The position numbers and the translations under genes were made by a program. This document shows positions 1 through 12,846 of a stretch of DNA of 64,000 nucleotides, piece after piece. The DNA is from Aaosphaeria pasadenensis. Taxonomy: Eukaryota > Ascomycota > Dothideomycetes > Pleosporales. Location of the stretch: positions 1,116,001-1,180,000 of the forward strand of contig JAKLMB010000002.1 of assembly GCA_022813625.1 (NCBI GenBank), read 5' to 3'. A model generated the notes under the pieces. The model was not told the origin of the DNA and did no database searches. It saw nothing but the letters and a program-made list of their open reading frames with translations. The number at the start of each line of letters is the position of its first letter. The first letter of the stretch is position 1.

Positions 1-1
1 G

Positions 2-542
2 TTCGTCAACTTCCTGCCGGAAGAGGAACGTGCGGACCATGTTGCGTCGTATCACAAGCGCCTCATGTCTGACGATGAGAGTATCAGTCACCCCGCAGCT
101 ACAGCGTGGAACAAATGGGAGATCTCCATCAGCACTCTGTACCCAAATACCGCGGGGTTGACACAGCTTGATGATCCGACATATCTACTGGCACATGCTA
201 GGACGGAAGCGCATTACTTTAACAACAAGGCATGGTTAGAGGAGGGCCAGCTGCTTCGCAAAGAGAATATTGATAAGATGCGACACATCCCAGGTATGTC
301 CACTTCGCAGCCCTTGAGCCCCTTATAACCTTGAGATAACAAAGGCTAAATTACATATAGGAACCATTGTCCAAGGCCGTTACGATGTGGTGTGCCCACC
401 CATCTCTGCTTGGGAACTCTACAAAGCCTGGCCCGAGTCTAAGTTGCATTGGATATCTGATGCTGGGCACGCCGCCACGGAGCCTGGGACGAAGAAGAAA
501 TTGATCGAGACCACCGACGAGTATGCGTCGTTATCGATCTAG
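2..542 (+). CDS. Proline iminopeptidase (prolyl aminopeptidase), 3' part only
   Basis: C-terminal part of an alpha/beta-hydrolase (peptidase S33) that removes N-terminal proline from peptides. The window begins inside the gene, so the start and the nucleophile serine lie upstream. Two exons are visible, 2-293 and 361-542, separated by a 67-bp intron (GTATGT...ATATAG). They encode about 157 residues in one frame ending in TAG. The lid/cap sequence AATAWNKWE, then GRYDVVCPP carrying the probable catalytic Asp, and SDAGHAA carrying the catalytic His, are the usual order at the C-terminus of this family. The next gene is convergent, with only about 200 bp between the two stop codons. The family call is firm; substrate preference cannot be judged from this fragment. 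Confidence 0.9.
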
Positions 543-740
543 TACAATCTAGGAGGGAAAAGAAATATAACAATTGGAACACTGTTGCCATACTTTTTAA
601 AATCTTAGGCCGTAACGTCAATAACCAAACAAGTGACCATGCACCAACTTACATTTCTCAATCTATACAGGAAACTTTATCTCATCGGAGACATCAATTA
701 CAATCATTACAAATTACTAAGTTCATCATAGATCTATGCC

Positions 741-1565
741 TCACAAGAACACCGCCGCAACAGCAGCACCCAGCCCAACCAACGGAGCCGCAGTCCTCAT
801 CGGCACCGCAGCCCCCGTGCCCGTCTTCGTCGTCGCCACATCCCCCGTCGCAGCCGAACCCGCTGCCCCAGTCGTCGCCTTCAACTTCTCCTCTCCCGCC
901 GTGACCACCACCTGATACGAAATGACCTGCCAAACATTCAGCACCGTGGTGCCCATCCTCTCACTGTCCGGCACCTCCCCAACCTTGCCGTTTGACAAAG
1001 TATTCTTGCACCAGCTGGGGTCGGGAGTCGGCGTCGGTTTACCATCAATCAGCGTGAGCTCTGTCGTGACCACCGCAGACGGCGAATTCGTACCCGCACT
1101 GTAGGTGAAGACTTCAGTGCGCACGATGGGCGTGCTGAAGCGCTGATTGAACACACTCCTACAGACGTTGTTGCGCGCGAGGTCGGCTCCCCACGTCCAA
1201 GAGCATTCGGGACCGCTGCCCGCGGTTTTGATCTCGCATGCGCCGTGGTAGGAGAGGTCTAATGACTCGGGTATGCCTTCGGTGTACATGGTGCTCACGC
1301 CGAGTTGATCGCTCGTCGAGGACTCCCAGTAGGTTGGTCCGACGGTGATGGTGTAGGTCTGCCCCGTGCGGATGTTGTAAGTGTTGCTGGGGTTGGCGGT
1401 GTCTTCGTCGTATTCCAGAGCGAGCGTCGTGCGGTCTTTGGAGACACCGATCACAGAGGCGAGGTAGCCGTATTTGTCGGGCACGTTTGCGGGCTGCCAG
1501 ATGCTGGTGGTGAAATTGGCGGAGGTTGTCGCCGCAAGGGCGAGGAGCGGCAGAAGTAGTGACAT
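741..1565 (-). CDS. Secreted, probably GPI-anchored protein of unknown function
   Basis: Single-exon gene of 274 residues. I chose the ATG at 1565 because it puts a classic signal peptide (MSLLLPLLALAATTSA) at the N-terminus; the frame stays open upstream to another ATG at 1628, but that would bury the signal. The mature part is rich in Thr, Ser, Gly and Ala and has several cysteines (in CEIKTAGSGPECSW, NNVCRS and SWCKN). It ends with a small-residue stretch followed by a short hydrophobic tail (AAPLVGLGAAVAAVFL) and no charged end, as in GPI-anchored fungal wall or membrane proteins. I do not recognise a catalytic domain. It is convergent with the preceding peptidase gene. The secretion and anchoring calls are inferences from the two termini. 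Confidence 0.8.
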   Translation of the reverse strand: MSLLLPLLALAATTSANFTTSIWQPANVPDKYGYLASVIGVSKDRTTLALEYDEDTANPSNTYNIRTGQTYTITVGPTYWESSTSDQLGVSTMYTEGIPESLDLSYHGACEIKTAGSGPECSWTWGADLARNNVCRSVFNQRFSTPIVRTEVFTYSAGTNSPSAVVTTELTLIDGKPTPTPDPSWCKNTLSNGKVGEVPDSERMGTTVLNVWQVISYQVVVTAGEEKLKATTGAAGSAATGDVATTKTGTGAAVPMRTAAPLVGLGAAVAAVFL

Positions 1566-3027
1566 CTTTCGAATGTTTGATGTTGGACCGGGAGTGTATT
1601 CAATACCAAGGGCGAGAAAATTCATCAAACATGCGAATAAGACGGGAACGCAGAAAAATATATAGTATCGTCATCTAGTCCAGGGTCGCATCGCGAAAGG
1701 GTCATCGGCAAAATATTAAGCATATAAGCCTCGCACCGCCTGGTCGCGGCCTGGCGCTTGGTTCTGCAGGCGGTTTACCATCTAACTGTTCCCCCGGATA
1801 ATAGCAAGTCCCTGCCGTAAACCACACGATGTAGGCATAGTATTTGTAGGCAAGGGGGCAAGCGTAGGATCGCATTCGTGAGTTGTAATTTGCGCGGCGC
1901 TCTTGATTGGTGGAGGATCGTTCCTGGGGGCCATGCAATTCTCGTATCAGGGCCTGACACTTCTAGAACGGGTTCGCCGTTCGATGGTAGAATGTCTAAA
2001 ATTGGTTTTTAGAAATATCCTAAAGTAGATTTCGATAGTTCTGGGGGCGAATCTTTGGAGGCAAATACGACGACAGTCGAGTTTGCTTGAGTTGGGAAGT
2101 CGGTATTGCATAACTGTTAGAGTAAGTGATGAATTATTACTAGGGAGGTAGGTAGGTAATATCTGTAAAGGTAAATGGAGATTCAATTTGGCCTAAGAAA
2201 CCAAGTCTCCGATCTTCCTCTTAGCCCCAATAATGATCTGATAAGTTAGTTATATCAGATGACAAAAGTCGCGATCAATTTCATGCGTTGACAGTCCTAA
2301 AATGCCGAATACCCCTTCTTGTCCCAATTCAACATCACACACCATGTCACAGTCGACTTCACATCAATCCCATCATGGTCAAGTGTGAAAACAGCAAATT
2401 ATTTTTAAGCATGCATTGTCTTTACTACCATCTACACACATTACGTTTTTCTCCAGCTAATCATACAAGAACCAACTACTTCCTACCTTAAATGCTTTGC
2501 TACCATGAAGAGAAAAGGCCCAAAAAAGACAAACTGACGCCATAGCTAAAAAGCACACAAATCACACTGACAAAGGAAATAATTTTGTTGGGCTGTACGA
2601 GCCTGGACCATATCCCAAGAGGGAGTGAAAAGAGAAACTCATCCAAAGAGAACCCGCATCGGGGAACAATCGGGATGAGAGTAAGGTAAGGAAAAGGACA
2701 GATGAATGAGAAAGAAAGCATTTGGGTTGTCGTTGAACCCCCCGATCCTCGGACAACATGACATTCTTTCTTCTTTCGCCGTGCCGCTCGCCTTTGATCC
2801 TCCTCTTTTCTCGATTTCGATGGCGGGTTCCCAGAGTAGTAACGTTGGTTGTGGGTGTTTGAGATGGTGAATATGAAATATGGTGTGGTATCATATCATA
2901 ATATCTGAATAAAACACAAGATGAAGGAAATGTAAATAGAAACGTTCGTGATCCAATCTCGATCCAATGGAAGGGCAAGCACTGCTTCAGCTAGCAATCA
3001 CCGAACACTCTGAAAGTGCTACGATAT
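1566..3027. other. Intergenic region, no gene seen
   Basis: About 1.5 kb between the start of the secreted-protein gene and the 3' end of the LEA-like gene. Reading frames are short and lack codon bias or recognisable motifs. The segment near 2140-2160 holds a GGTAGGTAGGTA run. The first part presumably includes the promoter of the gene at 1565. I see no RNA gene. Confidence 0.6.
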
Positions 3028-6000
3028 TTACTTGCCGCCGAGGAGGCCGCCGACGATGGGTAGGCTCTTCGCACCGCCGCCACTCTTCTTCTTCTCCTTT
3101 CCGCCACCGAGGACGTCAGAGAGAGAGCCAAGTCCAAGACCACCAAGGAGCTTGTCAATACCTAGACCGCCGAGCAGACCGTTGACGAGACCTCCCAGAC
3201 CGAGGCCGTTGAGGAGCCTACCGACGAGGTTGAGAACACCTGTGAGGAGCAGGCCAACGGCAGCGATGATCTGGAAGAGAGGCTCGGTGAGGAGAGCCCA
3301 GAGAGGGTTGAGCTTCTTCTTGGCATGGGGCATGTCAGCGATCTTCTTCTTCGCGTTGTCGATGGTGGTGACGACGGAAGTGGTGATCTCCTTGAGGAGA
3401 TCAGCAAGACGGTACTCCTCGGGAGTGGCCTCGCGAGTCTCTGCACGACCCTTAGCTTGGGCGGCAATGCGACCATCGGGGTCAAGGCCTCGGAGGGAGC
3501 CATTGCACTCCTGGAGGATACGTCCACCTTCTTCGATGAGAGGCTTGACGTTGTTGACAAGCTCCTCTTCATCGAGCTCGTCACGGGGAGTGCGGTCAGC
3601 TGCCTCGATGTACTGAGGTCATGTTAGTAAAGAGTATCATAAACGGATTTGGAATTGAACATACCTCTGTGATTTGCTTGCACACGGGCTGAATGCGCTC
3701 GAGAGTCTGCTGGCAGATGTTGGCCATCTTGTTGGCAAGCTCAGCATCCTCATTGGGCTCCTCCTCTTCCTCCTGGATGTTCTCGAGGAGAGTAACCTCG
3801 CCGACCTTGTTGCCATCGTTGTCAATGACATAGCCGTTATCATCGATCTCAAGACCAGCACAGTGGCCAAGGTCACCAGCAGTGAGACGGCCAATGACAT
3901 CGCCATTCTCATCGCGGACCTCGCCCTCCTTGTTGACACGCATGCCAGCCATGGGGTTGATGCGGCGCTCCTTCTCTTCGGGCTCCCAGCGCTCAGCTTT
4001 GCCGATGACATTACCGTTCTTATCATTGATGTCTCCATCCTCGTCGACAGTGTGGCCGACAAGTTTCTGGATGTCACCTTCGATGACACGACCAATGATA
4101 GTCCCATCAGGAGTCTGGACAGTTCCATCCTTGGCCACTGAGTTATTATCGAAGCCAGCGAATGGCCCTTCAGGGCCAGAGGAGGCACCCTGGACAAGCT
4201 CAGCACGGCCAATGACGTTGCCGGCATTGTCCCAGATCTGTCCCTTGCCATCGACCTTCTTGCCGACCATGGTCTGGGGGTCGCCTTCAGCGACACGTCC
4301 AAGGATGGTGCCAGAAGAATCGACGACGTTGCCTGCCTTGTTGACAGTGCAGCCAGCAAGGGCAGAAAGGTCGACCTCGGCCTCTTCCTCTTCCTCCCAT
4401 GGCTCGGCATGGCCCTTGACATTGCCATACTTGTCGATGATGTCTCCGTCTTCGTCGACGGCGTTTCCTACGAGCTTCTTGGGATCGCCCTCGGTAATCT
4501 GGCCAACTCTGTTGCCATCGGCATCCTCGACGAAGCCATCCTTGACGACGCGCAAGCCCTCAAGACCAGCGAAAGGTCCCTCCTGCTTGGTGACGCGCTC
4601 GTTCTCAGGAATGAGCTCGCAGCGGCCGACAACCTTACCAGTGTCGTTGTGGATCTGGCCCTCGCCATCAGACTTGAGTCCGGCAAGGTCCTTCAGGTTG
4701 CCCTCAACGAGACGGCCAACAGGAATGCCGTCGCTGTTAACGAGGTAGCCCTGCTTGTTCAAAGTGAGGCCATCAAGCACGGAGAGATCATCAGGGATTT
4801 CTTCCTCCTCCTCGATTGGCTCAGCGTGGCCCTTGACGTTGCCGTACTTGTCAAGAATGTCACCGTCTTCGTCAACAGCAAGACCAACAAGGCGCTTAGG
4901 GTTGCCTTCAACGACAGTACCGACGATGTTTTCGTCTTCATCGGCAATGTATCCGTCCTTGACAACACGGAGGCCTTGGAGACCAGCGAATGGTCCCTCA
5001 GGCTTGGACTCACGCTCCTCCGGTGGGATGAGCTCGACACGGCCAATGACCTTGCCCTTGTCGTTCCAGATCTGGCCTTGGTCGTCAAGTTGCTTACCAG
5101 CAAGCTCCTTGGGGTTGCCCTCAACAAGGCGGGCGACGGGAACACCTTCCTCGCCAATGACATTGCCCTGCTTGTTGACAGTCTTACCCTCAAGGTCGGA
5201 TAGGTCAATGGCCTCTGCCTCTGGCTCGGGCTCCTCGTCAGGCTCCTCCCAGCGCTCAGCGTGTCCAACGACTGAACCCTTCTTGTCGATAATGTCACCA
5301 TCCTCGTCAACGGCGCGGCCAACAAGCTTCTTGGCATCGCCTTCAACGACCTGACCGACACGGTTGCCGTTCTCGTCTTCGACCCAGCCTCCCTTTGTGA
5401 CAAGGAGACCTTCAAGGCCAGCGAATGGAGCCTCTTCCTCGGCATCCTCCCTAGCAACAGTCTCAGCGCGGCCGATGACGTTGCCCTTGTTGTCCCAGAA
5501 ACGTCCCTCAGCATCAGCGGTGATGCCAGACTTAGAGAGCTTCTTAGCATCGCCCTCAACGAGCTCACCAACAATGTTACCGTCAGCGTCGATGAGTTTG
5601 CCAGCCTTGTTGACAGTCAAGCCCTCAAGAATGTCAAGTGGGAGCTTCTCTCCCGTGGCCTCCTCAGCAGCCTCTTCGGCGTCTTCAGCAGCCTGTTCGG
5701 CATCCTCGGCGGCCTCCTCGGCCTCACCGACCTTCTGCTCGACCATTTGAGGAAGAGTTCGGACCTTTCCAATGACGTTTCCGTCCTTGTCGAGGACCTC
5801 ACCCTTCTCGTTGATCTTCTTGCCAGCGCACTCCGCGACATCGCCTTCGGCAAGCTCACCAATGGGTTCGCCATCCTCGTTCAAGACCTGGCCCTTCTTG
5901 TTGACCTTAAGTCCGTCAAGGATGTCGAGGTCAGGAGTGATTTCGACCTCCTTGACCTCTCCTTCGGCATCTCCGAGCCTCTCCTTGAGGGCCTTCAAGG

Positions 6001-7924
6001 CTTCGAAGGCAGCCTCGCCAGAGACAACATCGACCTTGCCGATGACGTTGCCCTCCTTATCGAGAACCTCGCCCTTGTCGTTGATGGTCTTGCCGGCGCA
6101 GTCCTTAAGTTCGCCGTCCTTGAGTTCGCCAATCTCTTCGCCTTCCTCATCGAGGACCTTGCCCTTCTTGTTGACTTTGAGACCTTCAAGGATGCGGATG
6201 TCGAGAGCACCTTGGGCAGCCTCCTTGAGCTTCTCGGCGCCACCCTCTGCGAGTTCGACCTTTCCGAGAACGTTGCCCTCGGAGTCCACAACCTCACCCT
6301 TGTCGTTAACAGTGAGGCCCTTGACATCGTCAAGTTCGCCTTCGGCAAGCTGGCCGACGACTTCGCCCTCATCGTTGAGGATCTCTCCCTCGGAGTTGAC
6401 TTGCATACCCTCGAGGGCCTCAACGCCGGGAAGTTCGTCCTCGATGCCTTCGACTGCCTCCTCAGCAGTGTCCTGGGCACCCTCAGCGACTTCACCAGCC
6501 TGTTCAGCAGCGCGGCCTACAAGGCCACCCTCCTCTCCCTGCTCGCCTTCCTCCTCATCTTCATCTTCTTCCTCATCTTGGTCAACGAGATCAGCGGCAT
6601 CGGGGTGGAGTTCAGCACGAGCAATGACGTTGCCATCCTCGTCGACAATCTCGCCCTTCTCGTTGAACTCCAAGCCTTGGATTTCAGAGGGGTCGCCCTC
6701 GATCAAGTGACCAACGAAGTCGCCGTCCTCATTGAGGATCTGGCCGGTCTTGTCGGCTGTGAGGCCCTTCAAGATGCTGATATCGGGCAACTTGGGTTGC
6801 TTCTGAGCCTTCTGGAGCTGGTCCTTAGCAGCTTCAGGAAGGAGCTCGGTGCGGCCGACGAGGTCACCGTCATCGTCGAGGATCTCGCCGTCGTCGCCAA
6901 TCTCGTATCCTGCGAGATCTTCGGCATCACCTTCAACAAGGCGGCCAATTGCGTTGCCATCCTTGTCGTTAACGATTCCCTCCTCATTGACCTCGAGGCC
7001 CTTGAGGATGGAAAGGTCAGGCAATTGTTGTCCGGTGGTGTCCTCCACAGAGTCCTTGACATCACTTGCAGTGCCCTCTGCGGTCTCCTGAGCTTCCTCA
7101 GTTGCGTCACCGGCGGTCTCTTGGGCGTCTTCGGCAGCGTCACCAACGGTGTCCTGGGTCTTCTGTGCAGCTTCGCTAGCGGTGTCTTGCACATCACTGG
7201 CGGCCTCCTTTGCCTCGCCGGCGGGGTCCTGGGCTCCCTTCTTGGCCAAGTTTGAGGCTCGTCCAGCGAGGCCACGGGCGCCGCTCAAGGCACCCTCGCC
7301 GGCCTGCTTGCCGCTCTCGGCGGCCTTGCTGGCAGTATCTGTTGCGTCGTCTTCGGTGTTTTCGTTCGTGTCGGCCTCATCGCCGGCCTTCTGTGTTGCG
7401 TCATCAGCAGTCTCCTCGGCATCGTCCTCGACCTGGACGGCGGTCTCCTCGTCGTCCTCGGGCTTAGGCTCAACCTGCTCAAGATCGTCGTCACCACCGG
7501 CTTGTGAGACCTTTCCTGTGGTGCTCTTGGCGGTGTCCTCGACCTGGTCCTTGGTGTCCTTCACGTTCTCTGGTGCGTCCTCTGCCTTTTCTCGCAGAGT
7601 CTCGTCTGATGGCTTTTGAGGCAGACTGGGGGTATCTGCCTCGTCGACATTCTTCTTGCCCAGCTTTGGCGCAGCCTGCTGGGGCTTCCTTCCGAGCTTA
7701 GTGGGAGTGCGGGGGGTATCACTCTTTCCTGCAGCTGGAGAAGGCATGTTGTCTTGATTATCTTCTTCTTCGTGGAATAGTTTTCGTGGGTTTTTGAATG
7801 TTCGTTGTGATGAAGCTGAAGCAGTGCTTGATATGGATCGTGATCGGATTGAACGGGGGGAGTTTCTATTAGGCGTCGGGGGGAACGAGTAATAGGTGTA
7901 GGAATTGGATGAGTTTTCAGTCAT
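3028..7924 (-). CDS. Giant LEA-like protein with 14 DUF3659 repeats and a C-terminal DUF6987-like domain
   Basis: Two exons: 7924-3665 (1420 codons) and 3612-3028 (194 residues plus TAA). A 52-bp GTATGT...CAG intron joins them in phase 0; total 1614 aa. Residues about 60-300 are acidic and Ala/Glu/Lys/Thr-rich, with LEA-like short repeats (AQETAEGTAS, TQDTVGDAAE). From about residue 300 to 1400 come 14 repeats of about 62 residues of the form xLxGLxVNxxGxVxDxxGNxIGxLxEGD...GxIxDxxGNVIGxxE, typical of DUF3659. The second exon encodes the conserved C-terminal domain and a Gly/Leu-rich tail (GLGGLVNGLLGGLG). No signal peptide is visible. Such proteins are widespread in filamentous ascomycetes; a desiccation or stress-protective or organelle-associated role is only suspected. 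The start is uncertain: ATG at 7924 is first, but the in-frame ATG at 7747 has a better context (CAACATGCC), and the 59 residues between are Ser-rich. Confidence 0.93.
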
Positions 7925-10893
7925 ATATCAATTGACGAATTGGTTCGTCTTTATTGTACAGGCAGGAGTATGGAAATGGCTTGATGGTGGGATGAGCAGC
8001 TAGGATTTTATGGGAGCTTTGGGAAATGAACCGCCGCTTTTGGTTTTATGACGTATGAATTAGAGCTTCGACTTGCGCGTACAAGGGTGAGCTCGCGCCG
8101 CAAATGTGGTTTTCTATGAGGACGAAACTTGTTTTGGCGGCTTTGATACAGGTGTTGTGTGCGACATAGCTGCAAGGTCGGCAACATCATTGCGTCACAG
8201 CACCAGCATCGAGCGGGGCGTGAGCTCCCTGGCGCGGATAGCATAGAAGGCATGGAAAATCATGGAGAGCAGTAACACTGGGTCCTAATGGGCCTACTGG
8301 GCCAGGTTGGTGTCATAGGAGCGGGTAAGTAGCACATGGGGGGGCTGTGGCTGAATTAGGATGCGGGTCGCAATCGACGATGCATGAGGTTGCATGATGT
8401 GGGATGGACTTCTGCCAAGGTAAGATGTAGGGTAGTCGGAAACGAGTGGATCTGCGTGCTGGGAACGACTACAGATTACGGAGTTCTGGGACGAACAGTT
8501 GACGGGTCGAATCCTCCATGCTGGAAACGAATGGAGCTAGGTAAATTACCCCGTAACAAAGAAGAGGATGATGGCAAAGGGACATCACCCATCATCCTCC
8601 ATGGCATTCTCAACCAAGCTAGTCCGTATTAATTGTGTTCACGGTTTACATTACCTGCTGCTCTTCCCATCTGAATACTTCGTTTACACTGTCTTTCTGG
8701 TCCCCCTCATTTTCCGTGTTCGAGAGGAGAGGTATCATCTAGTGCAACAGAGTGGGAAGCCTGCAATGCTAGGCTCTAGCGTACGGTTGGAGTAGGCGTA
8801 GTACACGGGCATGGAAGGCTGGTAAAGAGGCCAGACCCCGATCGACGGTATTCTGGTGAGCATCGACAGAGTGGTGCGAATCGAAGATGAGACGGACCTA
8901 TCAGGACGAGGCATGTAACATGGTGACGATCAATCCCCATTCTTTTGACGTGCCGTGTCGCAGGTTTGTGAGCCACCGAAAAGCAGGACCAGGAATGGGG
9001 GAGGGGGAGCCGTCGCCGCAGCTGAAAGGTGGTGGGAAAGAGGAGAGAGAGAGATGGGATTGTTGGATAGGAGTGACGTCGTTTGAGGCAGCCGCTTGGT
9101 CCATGTGTATCAGCCAACGGCCGGGATGGGCAGGGATAACCCATGTCGTGTACTCTCGCTTACACGCGTTCGAGGACTAGCGTTCTCGCGTCCATATGCC
9201 TTTCCAAACCTACGAGGTATCTGTCTACAAGTGGATACATCCTCATCTCATCGTTCGCCATCCATAGCTCCACAACAACACAGGTATTCGGTATGTACGA
9301 TGGATTTCCATCATTGTCATCCCATTATTATTGGAACAATATGTCTTGACTCATGATAGTTCCGACTTCCCGTTCTACGGCTCGTTTCCGTCTACACACC
9401 CCATCATTCAGTCCCTGCGTTCGTTGCCTTCCATTTCCGCCTATACGACTACGAGATACATTTGCCCTGGTCCATTACGTTCACCTGCGAGTACAGGTAC
9501 CCCTTCTCCATATCACGATGTGCAATTCAAAAATAACTCCACGCCACTAGCATGCTAATCTGGCACCTGCCCATCCATGCACAGCAGTCTCGCGTTCCAC
9601 CGTCCTGGTCCCTCTCCTCTTACTCGTTGCACGCATCTTACCACTCATTGATCCATTTCACTACGGCGGCTCAAAAGAAACGGTTCACTCAGGGGCACTG
9701 GGTAGCGGCATCATGGCTTCATAAGGTTTCACGCCAACGGTAACGAGGTCCTATCCTGTCCCGCCTCGTTTGGCTTGTCCCGTTCATCGAACAGGAACAG
9801 GCCCCAAGCTGATATCTCTCACGAGTCACGGCACAGGTCAGTTCATCTGCTTTGTCTTCTTGTTCCTGGTTCCTGACGATTGAACGATGTAATGCGGAAC
9901 GAATATGCATTCTTGTGGATCCTTCGTATGTTCCCGCTCCACGGAACAGAAGCAGGGCAGGATGGATACCTGTAACAACGTACCCGCGCTTCTACGTACC
10001 ACTTTCACAAATTCCATATATATGATATGACATCGACAACGTCTCCGATGATGATGGCATGCTACACAAAATCAGTAGCCATGCCATATCGTCCCACACA
10101 ATTAGAGAAGTTCCCGTACCATTCGCAACGTTACCTACGCGTGGACGCATGCTTTCCCCTCCCCACGCCGAGAATCTTCGATATTGACTCCGTACCACAA
10201 CATCATTTCCTCCGCACTTTGCACGAGTATGATGGTTTCAAATCTAACCCACAGTCCCCCAAGCATCGTGATTGGATAACGCTCTAGCTGCTCAACCCGC
10301 GACGTGCAACCAGCGCACGTACGCGACCAGAACCATGGATAGCGAATTAGAAGCTCGGGCCATGATGATGTCAGAAAGAAAGTTTACGCGGGGCAAACGG
10401 GCTGCCATCCATAAGCGTTCTAGCGCACCGATCATCAATTGGATGGATTCAACGGTAAGGTAACGCAAACGCTCGCTCCGATCGCACGCGTTTAAGCTTG
10501 AAGTTTATTCTGGTCTGGATTCTGGACTTGTTCCTACGGCCCGTGGGGCGCGAGACACGAGTCTTGTAATGGCTAATATTTCTTGGAGGTCAGAATAGAG
10601 GATAAGGTACACCAAAGGCGGAACTGTACACTGACAATGATGATGAAAGTGAATATTTATAGTCGGTCGTACAGAGTATATACCATTAACTTAACATACC
10701 ATATGTGCAAGAGATCATTAATGCATATGTGAGAGCCGGTCAACGCGATTACAGGTATCTCAGAAACAAGCAAAAAGAATAAGCAAACAATGAAAAGTCG
10801 GATGCAGGAACGCCCAAAAACGTGCAGCATGCTATGCACTGCATCTCCTAGCACACATTTCCGTGACCACCAAAACCAACAGTAACATCATCA
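7925..10893. other. Intergenic region of about 3 kb, no gene seen
   Basis: Lies between the start of the LEA-like gene and the 3' end of the IQ-motif gene, both on the minus strand. It therefore holds the promoter of the former and the terminator region of the latter. All reading frames are short and without family motifs. A tRNA B-box-like string near 8510 has no matching stems. I see nothing else that I can support. Confidence 0.55.
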
Positions 10894-12846
10894 TCATGGA
10901 GTTACTTCCTTCCTCGTACCATCCGGAGGGATCCCACTCTCAGCATCTTCCCCAGGGCTACTCAGCACCTTCTTCGCCTTATTGTCCTTCGCTTTAGCAA
11001 CCTCATCTTTCGACGAAATCGACGTACCTCGCATCCGTCTCCACAGCTTCCTGTGCCAGCTCTTCTCCCTTCTCTCCGCCTCTTCCTTCTCCGCGTTCTC
11101 AGCCAGTAGCTGCCGCTCACGCTGCGCACTCTTACTCTTATCCAGCTCCTCCTCTTTCTTCTTCCTGTGTTCTTCCGGGTGCATGATCTTCGTTTCCGCA
11201 TTCGACGCATGCTGCACGCCGTGCTTGAACTTCCTCCGCGTCTTCACGTAGGCTTCGAGGCCGACGAGCACGGCGTACGAGCGCGAGATGGACACGCGCG
11301 ACATGTCGACGCCGCCGGCCTGGAGGGAGTGGACGAAGGCGCGGAAGTTCTTGGTCGGGGGCCGGTAGTGGCCGGAGAGAGGGGAGAGGCGGCGCAGTTG
11401 GCCGTCTTTGACTTTTATGAGGCCCGCGGCGGAGATGCGCGCGCCGTGCAGGAAGGAACTGTGCTGGAAGGCGCCAGATTGCTTGATGCCGATGTAGAGG
11501 CGGAAGGAGGTGTCTGCGACCTATGGGGATGATTGTTAGGTAGGGGTGGTGAGTGGGAAGGGGGGAAGAGCTTACGAAGATCCATGTGTTGGGTTTGACG
11601 GAGCTGCGGAGGAGGCGATTGAGGATGGTCGCGGCGGATACGTATTTGATCTTCGCGAGACCTTTCGCGTTGTTGAGGTCGCGGTTGACGTAGTGTTCGC
11701 CTTCGACATCGCTGTGTTCGCCTGAACTGGAAAGACTGGAGCTGCTTGAATCAGAGCTCGAACTAGATGTCGAACTCCTCCGGCTCCGGTTGTGATGATG
11801 GTGGCCCCGAGGATGAGTCTGCCCGGTTCCGCTTTCTATCTTGCCATAGGCGGCATACGTCGGGGCGTCTTCATCCGCGTGTACGATGCCTTCCATGCTG
11901 TCTTTGTAGTCTGGAGACGTGTGTACACGTTCACCGTTTTTTGCCCAACATAGGCGACCATCATTGTCAATCTTGACTAGGTATTTCATGCGTTCTTCCC
12001 TTGTCAGATACCGGACCTGCTCTTTTTCAAGTCTGTCCCGCGACACTGTAGGATGCTCGAAATCTTTCCCGCCTCCGTAGTCCAACCAGTAGAAGAAGTT
12101 CTCGTGAGTGTCCGTTTTCTTCCATTGATCGTGATAAGCCCTGAGATTACTGCCGTATCGGTGCTTCTGATCCACCATTTCCAGGAAGTATTGTAGGTCC
12201 ATCATCTTAGCCGTCTTCTCTCGTTCAGCTTTCATTTGAGCCTTCCTCCTCTTGTATTCACCACGTTGTTCGTCGGTCATTTCTTCCTCATTCTCGGAGG
12301 GATCCTCCGGATCATCACCGCCAGCTCTTCTCGCTATCTCGCCCACTCTCTTCCAGTTCCTGCGCGCAGCTTCGGAGGTGGCTCGTGGGCGGTCTTCCGG
12401 CGATGACGGTTGGCCGGTTTGCTGTGATCGCTCCAAGGGAGAAAGAGGCCGTGTTACATTGCGCCATTTTGCTTCAAAGATTTAGTATTCTTGCGCTCAC
12501 TATGAATTATAGGGAGGGGAACTGACCTTCTTTAATGGCCTGTTCGAATTAGCGGATGGCTCCAAGACAATGCGGAGAAGTCTGTACGAGACAGACCGGA
12601 TGGAGAACTTCATACCTCGGCCCATCTTGAACTGGCATCGAGTTCCCATCCCTTGAGTTTCCTTCTCTCTCTATATCCTCGATAATTGCGCTGAATCAAT
12701 GCCGCGGCCTTTTCCTTGTGTTCGTGCTCGTCTTCCCCACTCCGTCTTGGTGCTTCGTTACCTCCGTCTTTCTGCTGCTCCGTCTCCACCACCTCCTCTC
12801 GCGCCCCTTCGTCATGCACGCCTTCGACTTCGTCGGTTCGCGACAT
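10894..12846 (-). CDS. IQ calmodulin-binding motif protein (plant-IQM-like)
   Basis: Four exons: 12846-12616, 12539-12527 (only 13 nt), 12471-11576 and 11520-10894. They give 588 residues, with phases that fit at each junction. The N-terminus is acidic and polar and carries an IQ motif (AAALIQRNYRGYRERR, residues about 47-62), the site for calmodulin. The central and C-terminal parts match the conserved core of the IQM family: NFFYWLDYGGGKD, VKIDNDGRLCWAKNGE, HGARISAAGLIKVKDG, LSPLSGHYRPPTKNFR and a SYAVLVGLEAY segment. A Ser/Asp-rich low-complexity insert follows a His-rich stretch in the middle. The last 110 residues are highly charged and probably coiled. IQM proteins are known mainly from plants (heat and heavy-metal stress); the fungal function is not settled. 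The first ATG of the frame is at 12846; upstream there is only an in-frame TTG. Confidence 0.88.

Noticed and set aside
1566..1628. 21-residue N-terminal extension of the secreted protein
   Set aside because: It would place 21 polar residues before a textbook signal peptide; the downstream ATG is the better start.
5747..7255. 502-codon open frame on plus, antisense to the DUF3659 gene
   Set aside because: It is a mirror of the biased, repetitive codons of the real gene. It has a periodic composition, no start context and no own motifs.
8500..8530. tRNA B-box-like GGGTCGAATCC
   Set aside because: No A-box or anticodon arm upstream and no acceptor stem.
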